A stretch of DNA of 64,000 bases from Capra hircus (GCF_001704415.2 NC_030808.1:78894594-78958593), one strand, 5' to 3'. Shown: positions 44,640 through 55,920, counted from the first letter of the stretch. Translations and numbers: made by a program. The notes: generated by a model from the sequence alone, not told the origin.

Positions 44640-45112
44640 GCATCTGTATAATAGGCCTCACAAAGATGTCCTTGTCCTAATCGCCACGATCTGTGAATAT
44701 CTTAGGTCATGTGTCCACAACCTGTGAATATCTTAGGTTATGTGGCCTGGGGGAATGAGGAAGGCAACTGGAACTAAGTTTTCTAATATACTGACCTTAA
44801 GATATGGAGATTATCCTGGATTATCTAGATGTAATCCCAAGGATCTGTAATAGCAGGAGAGAAAATTGGAAGAGAGAACCAGAGTGATGGCAGCAGGATA
44901 AGGACTGGCCGTGACCCAAGAAATGTGGGCAAAATTTCCCTTAAGCTTCCAGAAAGGAGTGCACCTTGCTGACACTTTGGTCTTGCCCAGTGAGATCCCT
45001 GTCAAGACTTCTGATCTACAGAACAGAATGGGGGGAAATAGACTGTATTGTTTTAAGTCAGTAAATTTGGAGCAGATTGTCAGAGTAGCAATCAGAAACT
45101 AATACAGTCCCA
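44640..45112 (+). mobile_element. Ancient MaLR/MLT1-like LTR
   Basis: 'caaagatgtccttgtcctaa', 'atggagattatcctggatta' + 'tctag', 'cttgcccagtgagatccctg', 'gacttctgatctacagaaca' and 'gtattgttttaagtcagtaa' ... 'aactaatacag' follow a common mammalian LTR pattern from near the 5' side to the terminal 'aactaataca'. No viral coding sequence remains. A 31-bp-period internal duplication lies at 44691-44744. Confidence 0.7.
44691..44744. repeat. 31-bp-period direct duplication inside LTR
   Basis: 'ctgtgaatatcttaggtcat' + 'gtg' (44691-44713) recurs at 44722-44744 with one base change (c to t). Confidence 0.85.
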
Positions 45113-45709
45113 CGAATCAGGGAGCCAGACTCCCTCTCTCTTGTTGCGCTAATGTGACTGTCATTCTCAAGGCCACCTCAGGGACAAAGATGGCTGCTGG
45201 AGTTTCAGCAATTATATCTGCAGTCTGGTTAGAAGAAAGATGAAGAGGGGAAAGAGTTCTTCCTCTAAAAGGAGAGTTTCTGGAAGTCACACATACATCT
45301 TGGTGACTAGGACTTAGTCACTTGGGCACATCAAGTGACAGGACAGGCTGGGAAATTCAGCTGACTGATTCCGTGGCCGGTCAAAAACCAGGGCAACTTG
45401 CTGAAAAGGAGTCGCTAGATGTTTGAAAGCAACTAACAAATTCTGGCATGATAAAAACAGTCCTGTTTGCTCTCTCAAAAACCATTTTTTAAGGAAACGG
45501 GCCCTACTCTTGAAACTTGCTTCTGATGCATAGTTCTGCTCTCAAAGCACACAGGCTCTCAGGGTGTCACTTGTCTTCTAGCCCTTTCATTTTGGCCTAA
45601 TGCACAGTCTCAGTCTTCCTCTCCACTAAACTGCCTTTCAGAGCTTACCACTGTCTGCCCCATCTTTATTCAGGAAGAGACTTGTCCTCTCTTGCCTGGA
45701 TTCTTTCTG
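45113..45709. other. No gene recognised
   Basis: Non-coding DNA with no named repeat. Confidence 0.4.
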
Positions 45710-45895
45710 AAGTATTTGGCACTCTGTCGAGGTAGACAGAGTAGATATAATTACCCCCCAAAATCCCCCTACCTGAGGAAAGTGAAATGCTGGGAGGTGA
45801 AGTGACTTGCCCAGGATCCCAGCTGGTGCATGGCAGGGGAGCAGGGTTGAAAGGTGCTTGGCTGGGTGTTGGCTGCCTAATTGCACCAGAGTCCT
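45710..45895 (-). mobile_element. MIR SINE
   Basis: 'ggtgaagtgacttgcccagg' + 'atcccagctggtgcatggca' and 'gggttgaaaggtgcttggct' follow antisense MIR. Confidence 0.68.
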
Positions 45896-47107
45896 TTTTC
45901 ATTGCTAACCAGATCTCTGGGTGAGAAATAAATTTACTGATTATTTTCTGGGATAAGTTTTTTTAACTTATCCAAAATCATGGCAATGTATAACCTATTA
46001 TCTGTCATATCGAGCTCCAGACAGAATAGAAAGGAGAGAAGAAGTGATGGGAAACAAGGGTGGGGTTAGCTGTAAGGTGGGCGTCTTCATTCTCAGAATG
46101 TGTGCTGACATGTTAGTGTTCCCCCAGGGGGCCTTCTCCATAAATCACTGCCCCACCCCCACCCATAGCACCAAAGTCTCTGTGTTTCCAGGCTAGAAAC
46201 GTTGGGATTATATCTTGCTCCTCCCTCTCTGACCAGCTCCTTTACCTGTCCCCTCAATATGTAGTTATTGCTAGATCCTCTGGATTATAAGTCAGCAGGC
46301 TTCTTGTATCCATGCCCTTCTCATCATGCCCACTGCTGCTGTTCTTCTGGTTCACATTTCTGTGGCCCAAGGGTCTACCTCTCTCCTCTCTGTCCCTTCT
46401 TTTTTCCTGCAACACTGTCAGACTAACTTTCTAAAATGTAGCTAGTGGTTCCATCACTCAGAAAACTTCAGAGCTTTCCCCATTACTCCAGAGTATAGTC
46501 CAAACCCTGCCGTCCCCTGCTTTGCCAGCCCATGTTCACACTATGCCTTTTAAATGGAGTCCTCTATCCTTATCAACACTCAGTAGCCAAATCTTACACA
46601 GATCTTCAAAAGTGGTACAATAGGCACTTTATCTATGAGACCTTCTTTAGTATCTGTCCCCATATATTCACTGAGGGAGTGATTCCTTCTCCTCCATCAT
46701 GATCTTCAAAAAAACTTTTTTCTGTCTGTAATTGTACGTTTATTTGTATAATTATTTAGCTAAAATCTACTCCCTCCATTCCTTGTATAAGTTCTATAAG
46801 GACATGCCCACCAGGCAAGGATGTGGAGAAAAGAACCCCTAATACACTAGCACATTGGTGGAATATAAACTGTTACATCCACCATGGAGAACATTATGGA
46901 GTTTCCTCAGAAAACGAAAAATAGAGCTACTGAGAGATCCAGCAGTTCCACTCCTGGATTTACTTGAAGAAAATGAAAACATTAATTTGAAAAGATATAT
47001 GTATCCACTGTTCATATGTCCATAGCAGCATTACTTACAATTGACAAGATGTGGCAGCAAACTAAATGTTCTTCAACAGATGAATGGAAAAAGAAAATGT
47101 GGTATGT

Positions 47108-47128
47108 ATACACACACACACACACACA
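47108..47128. repeat. (AC)n microsatellite in L1
   Basis: 'tacacacacacacacacaca' + 'c', within the L1 just before the BovB insertion. Confidence 0.9.
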
Positions 47129-47140
47129 TTCAGGAATTAT

Positions 47141-47640
47141 TCAGTTTAGTTCAGTTCCTCAGTCGTGTCCTACTCTTTGCGACCCCATGAATTGCAGCAC
47201 GCCAGGCCTCCCTGTCCATCACCAACTCCCAGAGTTCGCTCTCAGACTCACGTCCATCAAGTCAATGATGCCATCCAGCCGTCTCATCCTCTGTCGTCCC
47301 CTTCTTCTCCTGCCCCCTCCCAGCATCAAAGTCTTTTCCAATGAGTCAACTCTTCGCATGAGGTGGCCAAAGTACTGGAGTTTCAGCTTTAGCATCAGTC
47401 CTTCCAAAGAAATCCCAGGGTTGATCTCCTTCAGAATGGACTGATTGGATCTCCTTGCAGTCCAAGGGACTCTCAAGAGTCTTCTCCAACACCATAGTTC
47501 AAAAGCATCAATTCTTCGGTGCTCAGCCTTCTTCACAGTCCAACTCTCACATCCATACATGACCACTGGAAAAACCATAGCCTTGACTAGACGGACCTTA
47601 GTTGGCAAAGTAATGTCTCTGCTTTTGAATATGCTATCTA
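47141..47640 (-). mobile_element. BovB LINE 3' fragment nested in L1
   Basis: 500-bp antisense BovB from its 3' end ('gttcctcagtcgtgtcctac') to 'cttttgaatatgctatcta'. The minus-strand frame 47608-47219 encodes the conserved BovB C-terminal stretch with YGCESWT and FELWCWRRLL. Boundaries with L1 are clear by content, but I see no clean TSD. Confidence 0.94.
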
Positions 47641-48139
47641 ACTAGAAAAAGAATGACATCTTGCAGCTTGCAACAGTATGGATGGACTTAAAGGGCACCA
47701 CTCTTAGTGAAATAAGTCAGACAGAAAAAGGCAAACATGGTATGCTATCATTTATATGTGGAATCTAAAATATAAAACAAATGAACTAACAAGACAGAAA
47801 TTGACTCATAAATGCAGAGAATATACTAGTGGTTATCAATGGGGAGAGGGAAAGAGGAAAGGGCAAGAAATAGGTAGGGGATTAAGAGGCACCAACTACT
47901 ATGTACAGAATAAATGAGCTACAAGGATATATTGTATTTCACAGGGAATATAGCCAGTATTTTATAATACCTTTAAAGTATTATCTATAAAAATATTGAA
48001 TCACTTTAATAAAAAAAGATAAGCTACCATTGTATGATCAGAGCACAGTGCTTGCAAATTATAGGTACTCCAAAAATCTTTTATGAATGAATGAGTGCAT
48101 CAGTTAGGTTAGTTCCCATGGTTCCTGGTTACATCTGTA

Positions 48140-48290
48140 TGTCTAGAATATTTATATAAATAAACATATATACTATACAGATATATAGATTTCTATAGAT
48201 ACAGATATATCTACCTCTGTAGATACAGGGATATCTTAACATACCACACACACACAAGTATATATATAGAGATAGACAGATTGAGGTTCT
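48140..48290. repeat. AT-rich simple-sequence region
   Basis: Mixed TA, ATAG and AC runs ('tatataaataaacatatata', 'ccacacacacacaagtatat', 'agagatagacag'). Low complexity. Confidence 0.75.
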
Positions 48291-48388
48291 GCACATCCTA
48301 CCTACCCACCAACTAATAAAATAACCAACAAAGTAATAATCAAAATCATTCTTAACCAGAAACGCAAGTGGGAAGCAATTCAGTATGT

Positions 48389-48512
48389 TTATTTTATTTT
48401 ATTTCACTGAGCCGAGAGGCTTGTGGGATCTTAGTTCCCTGACCAGGGATCGAACCCAGGTCCTGGCAGTGAAACAGGCAAGTCCTAACCACTGGACTGC
48501 CAAGAAAGTCCC
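48389..48512 (-). mobile_element. CHR-type SINE, 5' half
   Basis: Antisense: 'attttattttatttcactga', 'ggcttgtgggatcttagttc' + 'cctgaccagggatcgaaccc' and 'taaccactggactgccaaga' + 'aagtcc'. Middle section deleted or never copied. Confidence 0.9.
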
Positions 48513-48649
48513 AAATTTAACATATTTTGAATAGGAATGCTTTCTCACCCCCACCTCTTCTGTGCCAGCCCCGATGAGGGCTACCACATCCACTCTCTAT
48601 GTTGGGATCAAGTTATTTGCAGCCATGCCTTTAACTGTCCAACCAGACC

Positions 48650-48735
48650 AAACTCAACTGGACAGCATCTAACTCATCTCTGTATCTCTATCCTCCAGCA
48701 TCCTGGATGCATCAGGCATACAGTAAGTGAATGAC
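48650..48735 (+). mobile_element. L2 3'-end fragment
   Basis: 'catctctgtatctctatcct' + 'ccagcatcctggatgcatca' and 'ggcatacagtaagtgaatga' parallel L2 (tttgtatccccagcgcctagcac...ggcacatagtagg). Confidence 0.5.
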
Positions 48736-48739
48736 AAAC

Positions 48740-51678
48740 CAACTAGATACACTGGAGGACTGCGTGTTACAAATTGGGAAACATTGCTTTCTTCCCTTGC
48801 CCAGAGCAAAGGAATATTTAGAAAGCCCAACCTTAGCCTCCCCAAGAGAGAGCCCTTTTGATAAAGAGAATGCTTGGTTATACAAAAAAAAAAAAAAAAA
48901 AGAAGTTTCAAAGCAAGGGCCAAGCATTTCAAAAGGCGAGCAGATGGCCCTGCAGGTAGTGTTCACTGACTAACTGGGAAGCTTTCAACTGCCCGAGCTA
49001 AAATTGGTGCTAGAGGCTAATGTCTTGCTTGTCTTGCCTCATTAGAAAGTCTTTCTCTTTCTAAGATGTGTTTCAAGAAAAGAAGAAAGAGAAATGAAGG
49101 GGAGAAAAAAGACAGCTGCCAGGTCGCCACTGGAGGGGAACAAGAGTCTAAAGATGAAGTGTGTGGTTGAAGAACGAACTGATCCGGCTCACCTTTCATC
49201 TCTTTTTATTACTACTTCACACTCTCATGTCAAGCTTCATTTCCTATTAGGATCCTTCCAGACAAAGGCGCTTGTCTTTTGTTTTTTTTTTTTGCCTCCC
49301 CTAAGCTTTCCAAAAGCATTTCTGGTCTCTTTGGCCAGGACCAGCTGAGCGGGACCATGACCTCTCTCCTGCCACTCTGAGGAAGAACGTGGAAAGCAGA
49401 GGTGAGGGCAGGTGACCTTCCTTGTAGTGGGAGTAGGGAGAGCACTGCCCACATTAGCATCACAGAGAGAGACTGAGGTTCCGCTTCCCCACGCTGGCTT
49501 CAGAGTCTGGCTCACAGCGGCAGTCTGAAGCTGATGCTGTAGGGGTGTAGGAAAGATAGGTAGAAATAGTATTGTAGTTAATTCCCCATTCTGCACACAC
49601 GCATGGAGGACAGAGGGAGGGGGAGCAAAGCCACGACAAGTGACAACAAAGAGTGGGTAACCCCAGTTCCACGTCCACACACATCTGCTGAAGCAGGGCG
49701 TGGAGCTGGCTTGGGTCTGGAAGAAACTAGCTTGGGAAGAAATGTTCGTTATCAATTTTTCACAGAATGGATGAGTGAGAACTGACCCATTTGTTCAGAC
49801 AAAATGCAATTGTAAAGTTGTGATATTCTTCTTTATACTTGCAACTGCTGAACAAATGCTTAATTCAGGGTTGCTTGGCTATTGGTGTGTTGATGTTAAA
49901 CTCACTTTTCTCCCCTCAGGGAATAATGCTGGATTAAAAGGCAGCTCAATGCTTGCCAGAAGAATTGTGATAATCTGCTCAGGAGTGCTGGTCTCACCCT
50001 GAATTATCAAGCTCACTGGACCTCTGTGTTTTGAGTCACTGATGAGTAGAGGAGGCAATTATTTTAAATCGTGACTTGGACCCTGGCTAGTGAACACATG
50101 TAGACTGTGTCAAATTACCAATACCTGCCTCTCTTCACGGGGAGATGGCAGCGGGAGTGGTGGCAGAGCAAGAGTTTCCTTCTCAGCACACCAGGGTGCC
50201 TACCTTAGGAGAACAGACTCAGCAGCAGACTCAACTGGGCCAGGGAGGTGTACGTGCATCCACAGACACATCACCCCTCCAGCGAAGGTCCCAGAGAAGA
50301 TCTCTGATGAAAGCCGGGACCATCAGAAGAACCTAAGCAACCTCTCTCCTGTCTTTGGCCATAGACCTGGCCTGAAATGATTTCCTCTTGTCTGGAGATA
50401 AGGGAAAAGAAAGAGCCCCAGTGAAAGCTCTTTTTAAAAATTATATCATGTGAAAGAAGGAATACCTTGCATTCAAGATATAGAGAGAGGATGCACATTT
50501 GGAAAGATGTACTGTCGGGCCAGCCTGATGTGCAGCTTTCTTGCATAAGGCTGTGACACCTGCAGCCAGCCCCTGCAGAGAAGCAAATGATATGAGGTGG
50601 TATACAAGCTACTTTCACTGGGCAAGAGGCCCTCCTGTCCTTGGAAGCCCTTTATCTTCAGTCCTGCCTCTGTGCCATCCCTACAGCACAGACCTTATAT
50701 TCATGGTCCACTGTAGTGGCTAGAGTTCCAGCCATCACATTAACATTCCAGGCAGCAGGATGGCAGAAGAAATGGAACACACTTGTTATCGTTCAAGCAA
50801 GCTTACCAGGAACTGCTATACAACACTCCCGCCTACATTCTATTGGTCAAATTTTATTATATGGCCACCCTCAGTTGAAAGAGATTCATTCTACTGACAT
50901 ATTCATTTAGTGATCCTTATCTTATTTAAACAAATGAGATCAGTCTGCTAGGTAATTCGCATTCTTGCTCAAATTACCTTGCTTATGCAGGTGCACTTAG
51001 TTGTATTTAATAGTTGAATGGTATGTGTCATTGTATGGATGTACCTTTATTGAATTAATCATCTAATATTTAACTAATCTTCTACCTTTCCTTTCCCCCC
51101 AAACACAATAATTCCTGCAGTAAATATCCTTGATTATCTTTCTATTGTACTTCGTGAGCACTTTTTTTTTTTTTTTTGCTGTTTTCTGTCTAAGCCTGAG
51201 TTCTCCAAAAGTCAGAACTGAAGTAGAATTATGTTATTCTCCTTTCTTAAGGAATCTCATCTCAAGCAACATAAGTGAAAAGAGAGCAAAGCAGGGAAGG
51301 AGGGAGGGTCAATGTAAAATGATTAATGATTATTGAGCTGCTCATTACTTTCTGATACTGATTGCTCAATAAATATGATGGTACCCCAAGCAGTCTTAGA
51401 AACTGTATCTATGAACTACCCATTAATAGGGGGAGAAGAGAGGGCTTTATCTCCTGGCATCTGTCTCCCATGGGTCAAAAGTTTACTCCACAGAGTGTTG
51501 AATCTCCTACACTTCTAACTAAAACATGAAGACAAAAACTTGTAAAACTATAGGTTAGTTTATGTGATTACCCACACAAAGATTGTTTCCTATTGCTTAT
51601 GCAAGGAAGTATAAAGTTTTTAGCTGCAAACTTAAGGACCTTGTTCATTAATCTGACTCCTATTGGAGTCTCCAGCAT
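48740..51678. other. No gene recognised (about 2.9 kb)
   Basis: No exon with paired splice sites and no young repeat. Holds an A18 run (48884-48901), T12 (49282-49293) and T16 (51162-51177). The long minus-strand frame at 49237-49755 overlaps two others, lacks any domain and is rich in low-information residues. The region's freedom from young SINEs is noticeable but not conclusive. Confidence 0.5.
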
Positions 51679-52793
51679 TATCTCCTCCTTTCAGTTCAGT
51701 TCAGTTCAGTTCATTTCAGTCGTTCAGTCGTGTCCAACTCTTTGCAACCCCATGAATTGCAGCACGCCAGGCCTCCCTGTCCATCACCAACTCCCGGAGT
51801 TCACTGAGACTCACGTCCGTCGAGTCCCTGATGCCATCCAACCATCTCATCCTCTGTCATCCCCTTCTCCTCCTGCCCCCAATCCCTCCCAGCATCAGAG
51901 TCTTTACCAATGAGTCAACTCTTCGCATGAGGTGGCCAAAGTACTGGAGTTTCAGCTTCAGAATCATTCCTTCCAAAGAAATCCCAGGGCTGATCTCCTT
52001 CAGAATGGACTGGTTGGATCTCCTTGCAGTCCAAGGGACTCTCAAGAGTCTTCTCCAACACCATAGTTCAAAATGCACAATTCTTTACCTTTCTTCACAG
52101 TCCAACTCTCACACCCATACATGACCACAGGAAAAACCATAGCCTTGACTAGACAGACCTTAGTCGGCAAAGTAATGTTTCTGCTTTTGAATATGCTATC
52201 CAGGTTGGTCATAACTTTCCTTCCAAGGAGTAAGCGTCTTTTAATTTCATGGCTGCAGTCACCATCTGTAGTGATTTTGGAGCCCCCCAAAATAAAGTCT
52301 GACACTGTTTCCACTGTTTCCCCATCTATTTCCCATGAAGGGATGAGACCAGATGCCATGATCTTTGTTTTCTGAGTGTTGAGCTTTAAGCCAACTTTTT
52401 CACTCTCCTCTTTCACTTTCATCAAGAGGCTTTTTAGTTCCTCTTCATTTTCTGCCATAAGGGTGGTGTCATCTGCATATCTGAGACAGGTTATTGATAT
52501 TTCTCCCAGAAATCTTGATTTCAGCTTGTGCTTCATCCAGCCCAGTATTTCTCATTATGTACTCTGCATATAAGTTAAATAAGCAGGGTGACAATATACA
52601 GCCTTGACGTACTCCTTTTCCTATTTGGAACCAGTCTGTTGTTCCATGTCCAGTTCTAACTATTGCTTCCTGACCTGCATACAGGTTTCTCAAGAGGCAG
52701 GTCAGGTGGTCTGATATTCCCATCTCTTTCACAATTTTCCAGTTTATTGTGATCCACACAGTCAAAGGCTTTGGCATAGTCAATAAAGCAGAA

Positions 52794-53735
52794 TTAGATG
52801 TTTTTCTGGAACTCTCTTGCTTTTCCCATGATCCAGCAGATGTTGGCAATTTGATCTCTGGTTCTTCTGCCTTTTCTAAAATCAGCTTGAACATCTGGAA
52901 GTTCATGGTTCACGTATTGCTGAAGCCTAGCTTGGAGAATTTTGAGCATTACTTTACTAACGTGTGAGATGAGTGCAATTGTGCGGTAGTTTGAGCATTC
53001 TTTGGCATTGCCTTTCTTTGGGATTGGAATGAAAACTGACCTTTTCCAGTCCTGCGGCCACTGCTGAGTTTTCCACATTCGCTGGCATATTGAGTGCAAC
53101 ACTTTCACAGCATCATCTTTCAGGATTTGAAATAGCTCAACTGGAATTCCATCACCTCCACTAGCTTTGTTTGTAGTGATGCTTTCTAAGGCCCACTTGA
53201 CTTCACATTCCAGAATGTATGGCTCTAGGTGAGTGATCACACCATCCTGACTATCTGGGTTGTGAAGGTGTTTTTTGTACAGTTCTTCTGTGTATTCTTG
53301 CCACCTCTTCTTAATATCTTCTGCTTCTGTTAGGTCCATACCATTTCTGTCCTTTATCGAGCCCATCTTTGCATGAAATATTCCCTTGGTATCTCTAATT
53401 TTCTTGAAGAGATCTCTAGTCTTTCCCATTCTGTTCTTTTCCTCTATTTCTTTGCATTGATCTCTGAGGAAGCCTTTCTTATCTCTCCTTGCTGTTCTTT
53501 GGAACTCTGCATTCAGATGCCTATATCTTTCCTTTTCTCCTTTGCTTTTCGTGTCTCTTCTTTTCACAGCTATTTGCAAGGCCTCCGCGGACAGCCATTT
53601 TGCTTTTTTGCATTTCTTTTCCATGGGGATTGTCTTGATCCCTGTCTCCTGTACAATGTCATGAACCTCATTCCATAGTTCATCTGGCACTCTATCTATC
53701 AGATCTAGTCCCTTAAATCTATTTCTCACTTCCAC
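52794..53735 (-). pseudogene. BovB reverse transcriptase remnant
   Basis: A 313-codon frame covering the RT fingers and palm start: KKRWQEYTEELYKKHL, ASGGDGIPVELFQILKDDAV, FIPIPKKGNAKECSNYRTIA and FRKGRRTRDQIANI. It ends at TAA (52794-52796) where the 20.7-kb copy has TAT, immediately before FCFIDYAKAFD. The frame then resumes with frameshifts; the YADD box itself survives in a neighbouring frame. Typical RTE-clade RT; inactive. Confidence 0.94.
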
Positions 53736-54017
53736 TGTATAATCATAAGGGATTTGATTTAGGTCATACCTGAGTGGTCTAGTGGTTTTCCCTACTTTCT
53801 TCAGTGTAAGTCTGAATTTGGCAATAAGGAGTTCATGATCTGAGCCACAGTCAGCTCCCAGTCTTGTTTTTGCTGACTGTATAGAGCTTCTCCATCTTTG
53901 GCTGCGCAGAACATAATCAATCTGATTTTGGTGTTGGCCACCTGGTGATGTCCATATGTAGAGTCTTCTCTTGTGTTGTTGGAAGAGGGTGTTTGCTATG
54001 ACCAGTGCGTTCTCTTG

Positions 54018-54613
54018 TCAAGATTCTATTAGCCTTTGCTCTGCTTCATTCCGTACTCCAAGGCCAAATTTGCCTGTTACTCCAGGTGTTTCTTGACTTC
54101 CTACTTTTGCATTCCAGTCCCCTATAATGAAAAGGACATTTTGGGGGGCTGTTAGTTCTAAAAGGTCTTGTAGGTCTTCATAGAACCGTTCAATTTCAGC
54201 TTCTTCAGCGTTACTGGTTGGGGCATAGACTTGGATTACTGTGATATTGAATGATTTGCCTGGGAAATGAACAGAGATCATTCGTCGTTTTTGAAATTGC
54301 ATCTAAGTACTGCATTTCGGACTCTTTTGTTGACCATGATGGCTACTCCATTTCTTCTAAGGGATTCTTGCCCACAGTAGTAGATATAATGGTCATCTGA
54401 GTTAAATTCACCCATTCCAGTCCACTTTAGTTCGCTGATTCCTAGAATGTCGACGTTCACTCTTGCCATCCCCTGTTTGACCACTTCCAACTTGCCTTGA
54501 TTCATGGACCTGACATTCCAGGTTCCTATGCGATATTGCTCTTTACAGCATCGGACCTTGCTTCTATCACCAGTCGCATCCACAGCTGGGTATTGTTTTT
54601 GCTTTGGCTCCAT
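54018..54613 (-). pseudogene. BovB APE-type endonuclease remnant
   Basis: Two overlapping frames cover the endonuclease. 54613-54278 holds GTWNVRSMNQGKL and the ISELKWTGMG segment with a catalytic-type glutamate. 54302-54018 holds VIQVYAPTS and GDWNAKVG. A frameshift lies at about 54280-54300 and a stop after RLIES (TGA at 54018-54020). This domain nicks target DNA in the intact family; here it is dead. Confidence 0.9.
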
Positions 54614-54907
54614 CCCTTCATTCTTTCTGGAGTCATTTCTCCACTGAATATCTCCTCTAGCCTCATATGTTCTAATTCCAGATAACCACTCTTGATTCGA
54701 CGCTTTCCTGTTGTCACACCTTTTCTCATGCTGTTCCTGTGGATATCCAAACCCGACTTATCTTTGGAGGCCCAACACAATGAAGAAACTTAGTAAACTA
54801 GGGGGCAAGGCCTACAGTCAATGGGAAAGGAAAAGAAGGGGTCAGGGGCATCCCAAAGACATAGGGAGCTTAGTCAATAGCAAGTTTAGGGACCCCTTGC
54901 CCTATCA

Positions 54908-55910
54908 GACCACTTGACCTGCCTCCTGAGAAATCTGTATGTAGGTCAAGAAGCAACAGAACTGGACATGGAACAACAGAATGGTTCCAAAATCAAGAAA
55001 GGAGTATGTCAAGACTGTATATTGTCACCCTGTTCATTTAACTTATATGCAGAGTATATCATGAGAAATGCTGGGCTGGATGAAGCACAAGCTGGGATCA
55101 AGATTGCCAGGAGAAATATCAATAACCTCAGATATGCAGATGACACCACCCTTACGGCAGAAAGTGAAGAGGAACTAAAAAGCCTCTTGATGAAAGTGAA
55201 AGAGGAGAGTGAAAAAGTTGGCTTAAAGCTCAACATTCAGAAAACAAAGATCATGGCATCTGGTCCCATCACTTCATGGGAAATAGATGGGGAAACAGTG
55301 GAAACAGTGACAGACTTTATTTTTGGGGGCTCCAAAATCACTGCAGATGGTGACTGGAGCTGTGAAATTTAAAGACACTTGCTCTTTGTAAGAAAAGTTA
55401 TGACCAACCTAGACAGCTTACTAAAAAGCAGAGACATTACTTTGCAACAAAGGTGTGTCCTAGTCAAAGCCATGGTTTTTCCAGTAGTCATGTATGGATG
55501 TGAGAGTTGGACTAAAAAGAAAGCTGAGTGCAGAAGAATTGATGCTTTTGAACTTTGGTGTTGGAGAAGAATCTTGAGAGTCCCGGACTGCAAGGAGATC
55601 CAACCAGTCCATCCTAAAGGAGATCAGTCCTGAAAACTCAGTGGAAGAACTGATGCTGAAGCTGAAACCCCAATACTTTGGCCACCTGATGCAAAGAACT
55701 AACTCATTGGAAAAGACCCTGATGCTGGGAAAGATTGAAATTGGGAGGAGAAGGGGACGACAGTGGATGAGATGGCTGGATGGCATCACCGACTCAATGG
55801 ACATGTTTTTGAGTAAAGCGGAGGTTGGTGATGGACAGGAGGCCTGGTATGCTACAGTCCATGGGGTTGCAAAGAGTCAGAGGCAACTGAGTGACTGAAC
55901 TGAACTGAAC
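54908..55910 (+). mobile_element. BovB LINE, 1.0-kb 5'-truncated copy, 10-bp TSD
   Basis: Sense BovB from mid-RT to the 3' end. TSD 'tgccctatca' lies at 54898-54907 and 55911-55920. The first frame (54914-55372) keeps an intact YADD box (55133-55144), then stops after a 1-bp insertion. Later frames keep YGCESWT and FELWCWRRIL. Without fingers, palm start or endonuclease it cannot act alone. It lies head to head with the 51.7-kb copy. Confidence 0.96.
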
Positions 55911-55920
55911 TGCCCTATCA

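Larger units (their letters stand above)
46807..48021 (+). mobile_element. L1 LINE, 3' part, split by BovB
   Basis: Sense L1 ORF2-end sequence: 'aaggatgtggagaaaagaac', 'cattggtggaatataaactg', 'ccatagcagcattacttaca', then after the BovB 'gtatggatggacttaaaggg', 'gtgaaataagtcagacagaa' and 'tttatatgtggaatctaaaa'. It ends in an A-rich tail near 48009-48019. No intact frame. Confidence 0.88.
46180..48095 (+). mobile_element. L2 LINE 3' end, split by L1 and BovB
   Basis: Left piece, 46180-46806: 'ctgtcagactaactttctaaaatg', 'cttcagagctttccccatta', 'gtatagtccaaaccctgccg' and 'gtctgtaattgtacgtttat' + 'ttgtat'. Right piece, 48022-48095: 'cagagcacagtgcttgcaaa' + 'ttataggtact' and 'tttatgaatgaatgagtg'. 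The pieces are collinear in the L2 3' end, about 1.2 kb apart; the intervening DNA is a later L1. Confidence 0.75.
51688..54648 (-). mobile_element. BovB LINE, ~3-kb copy with 9-bp TSD
   Basis: Antisense BovB from the 3' end ('cagttcagttcagttcagtt') through the RT and endonuclease regions to a 5' truncation at 54648. TSD 'tatctcctc' lies at 51679-51687 and 54649-54657. It carries a stop before the RT FIDYAKAFD box, a 4-bp insertion just upstream of YADD (around 52485) and a stop in the endonuclease (54018-54020). It serves here as the reference for the other BovB pieces. Confidence 0.96.

Noticed and set aside
44129..44680. A 183-codon plus-strand frame.
   Set aside because: It contains a MIR SINE core (44240-44345) and runs into a MaLR-type LTR. 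Two other frames overlap it on the same strand. No domain.
47219..47608. A 129-codon frame with YGCESWT and FELWCWRRLL that looks conserved.
   Set aside because: It is the C-terminal BovB ORF remnant in a 500-bp truncated copy. Conservation reflects repeat copy number, not a host gene.
49237..49755. A 172-codon minus-strand frame.
   Set aside because: Overlapping frames on both strands, a polylysine-like stretch from a T-run, and no recognisable domain or splice support.
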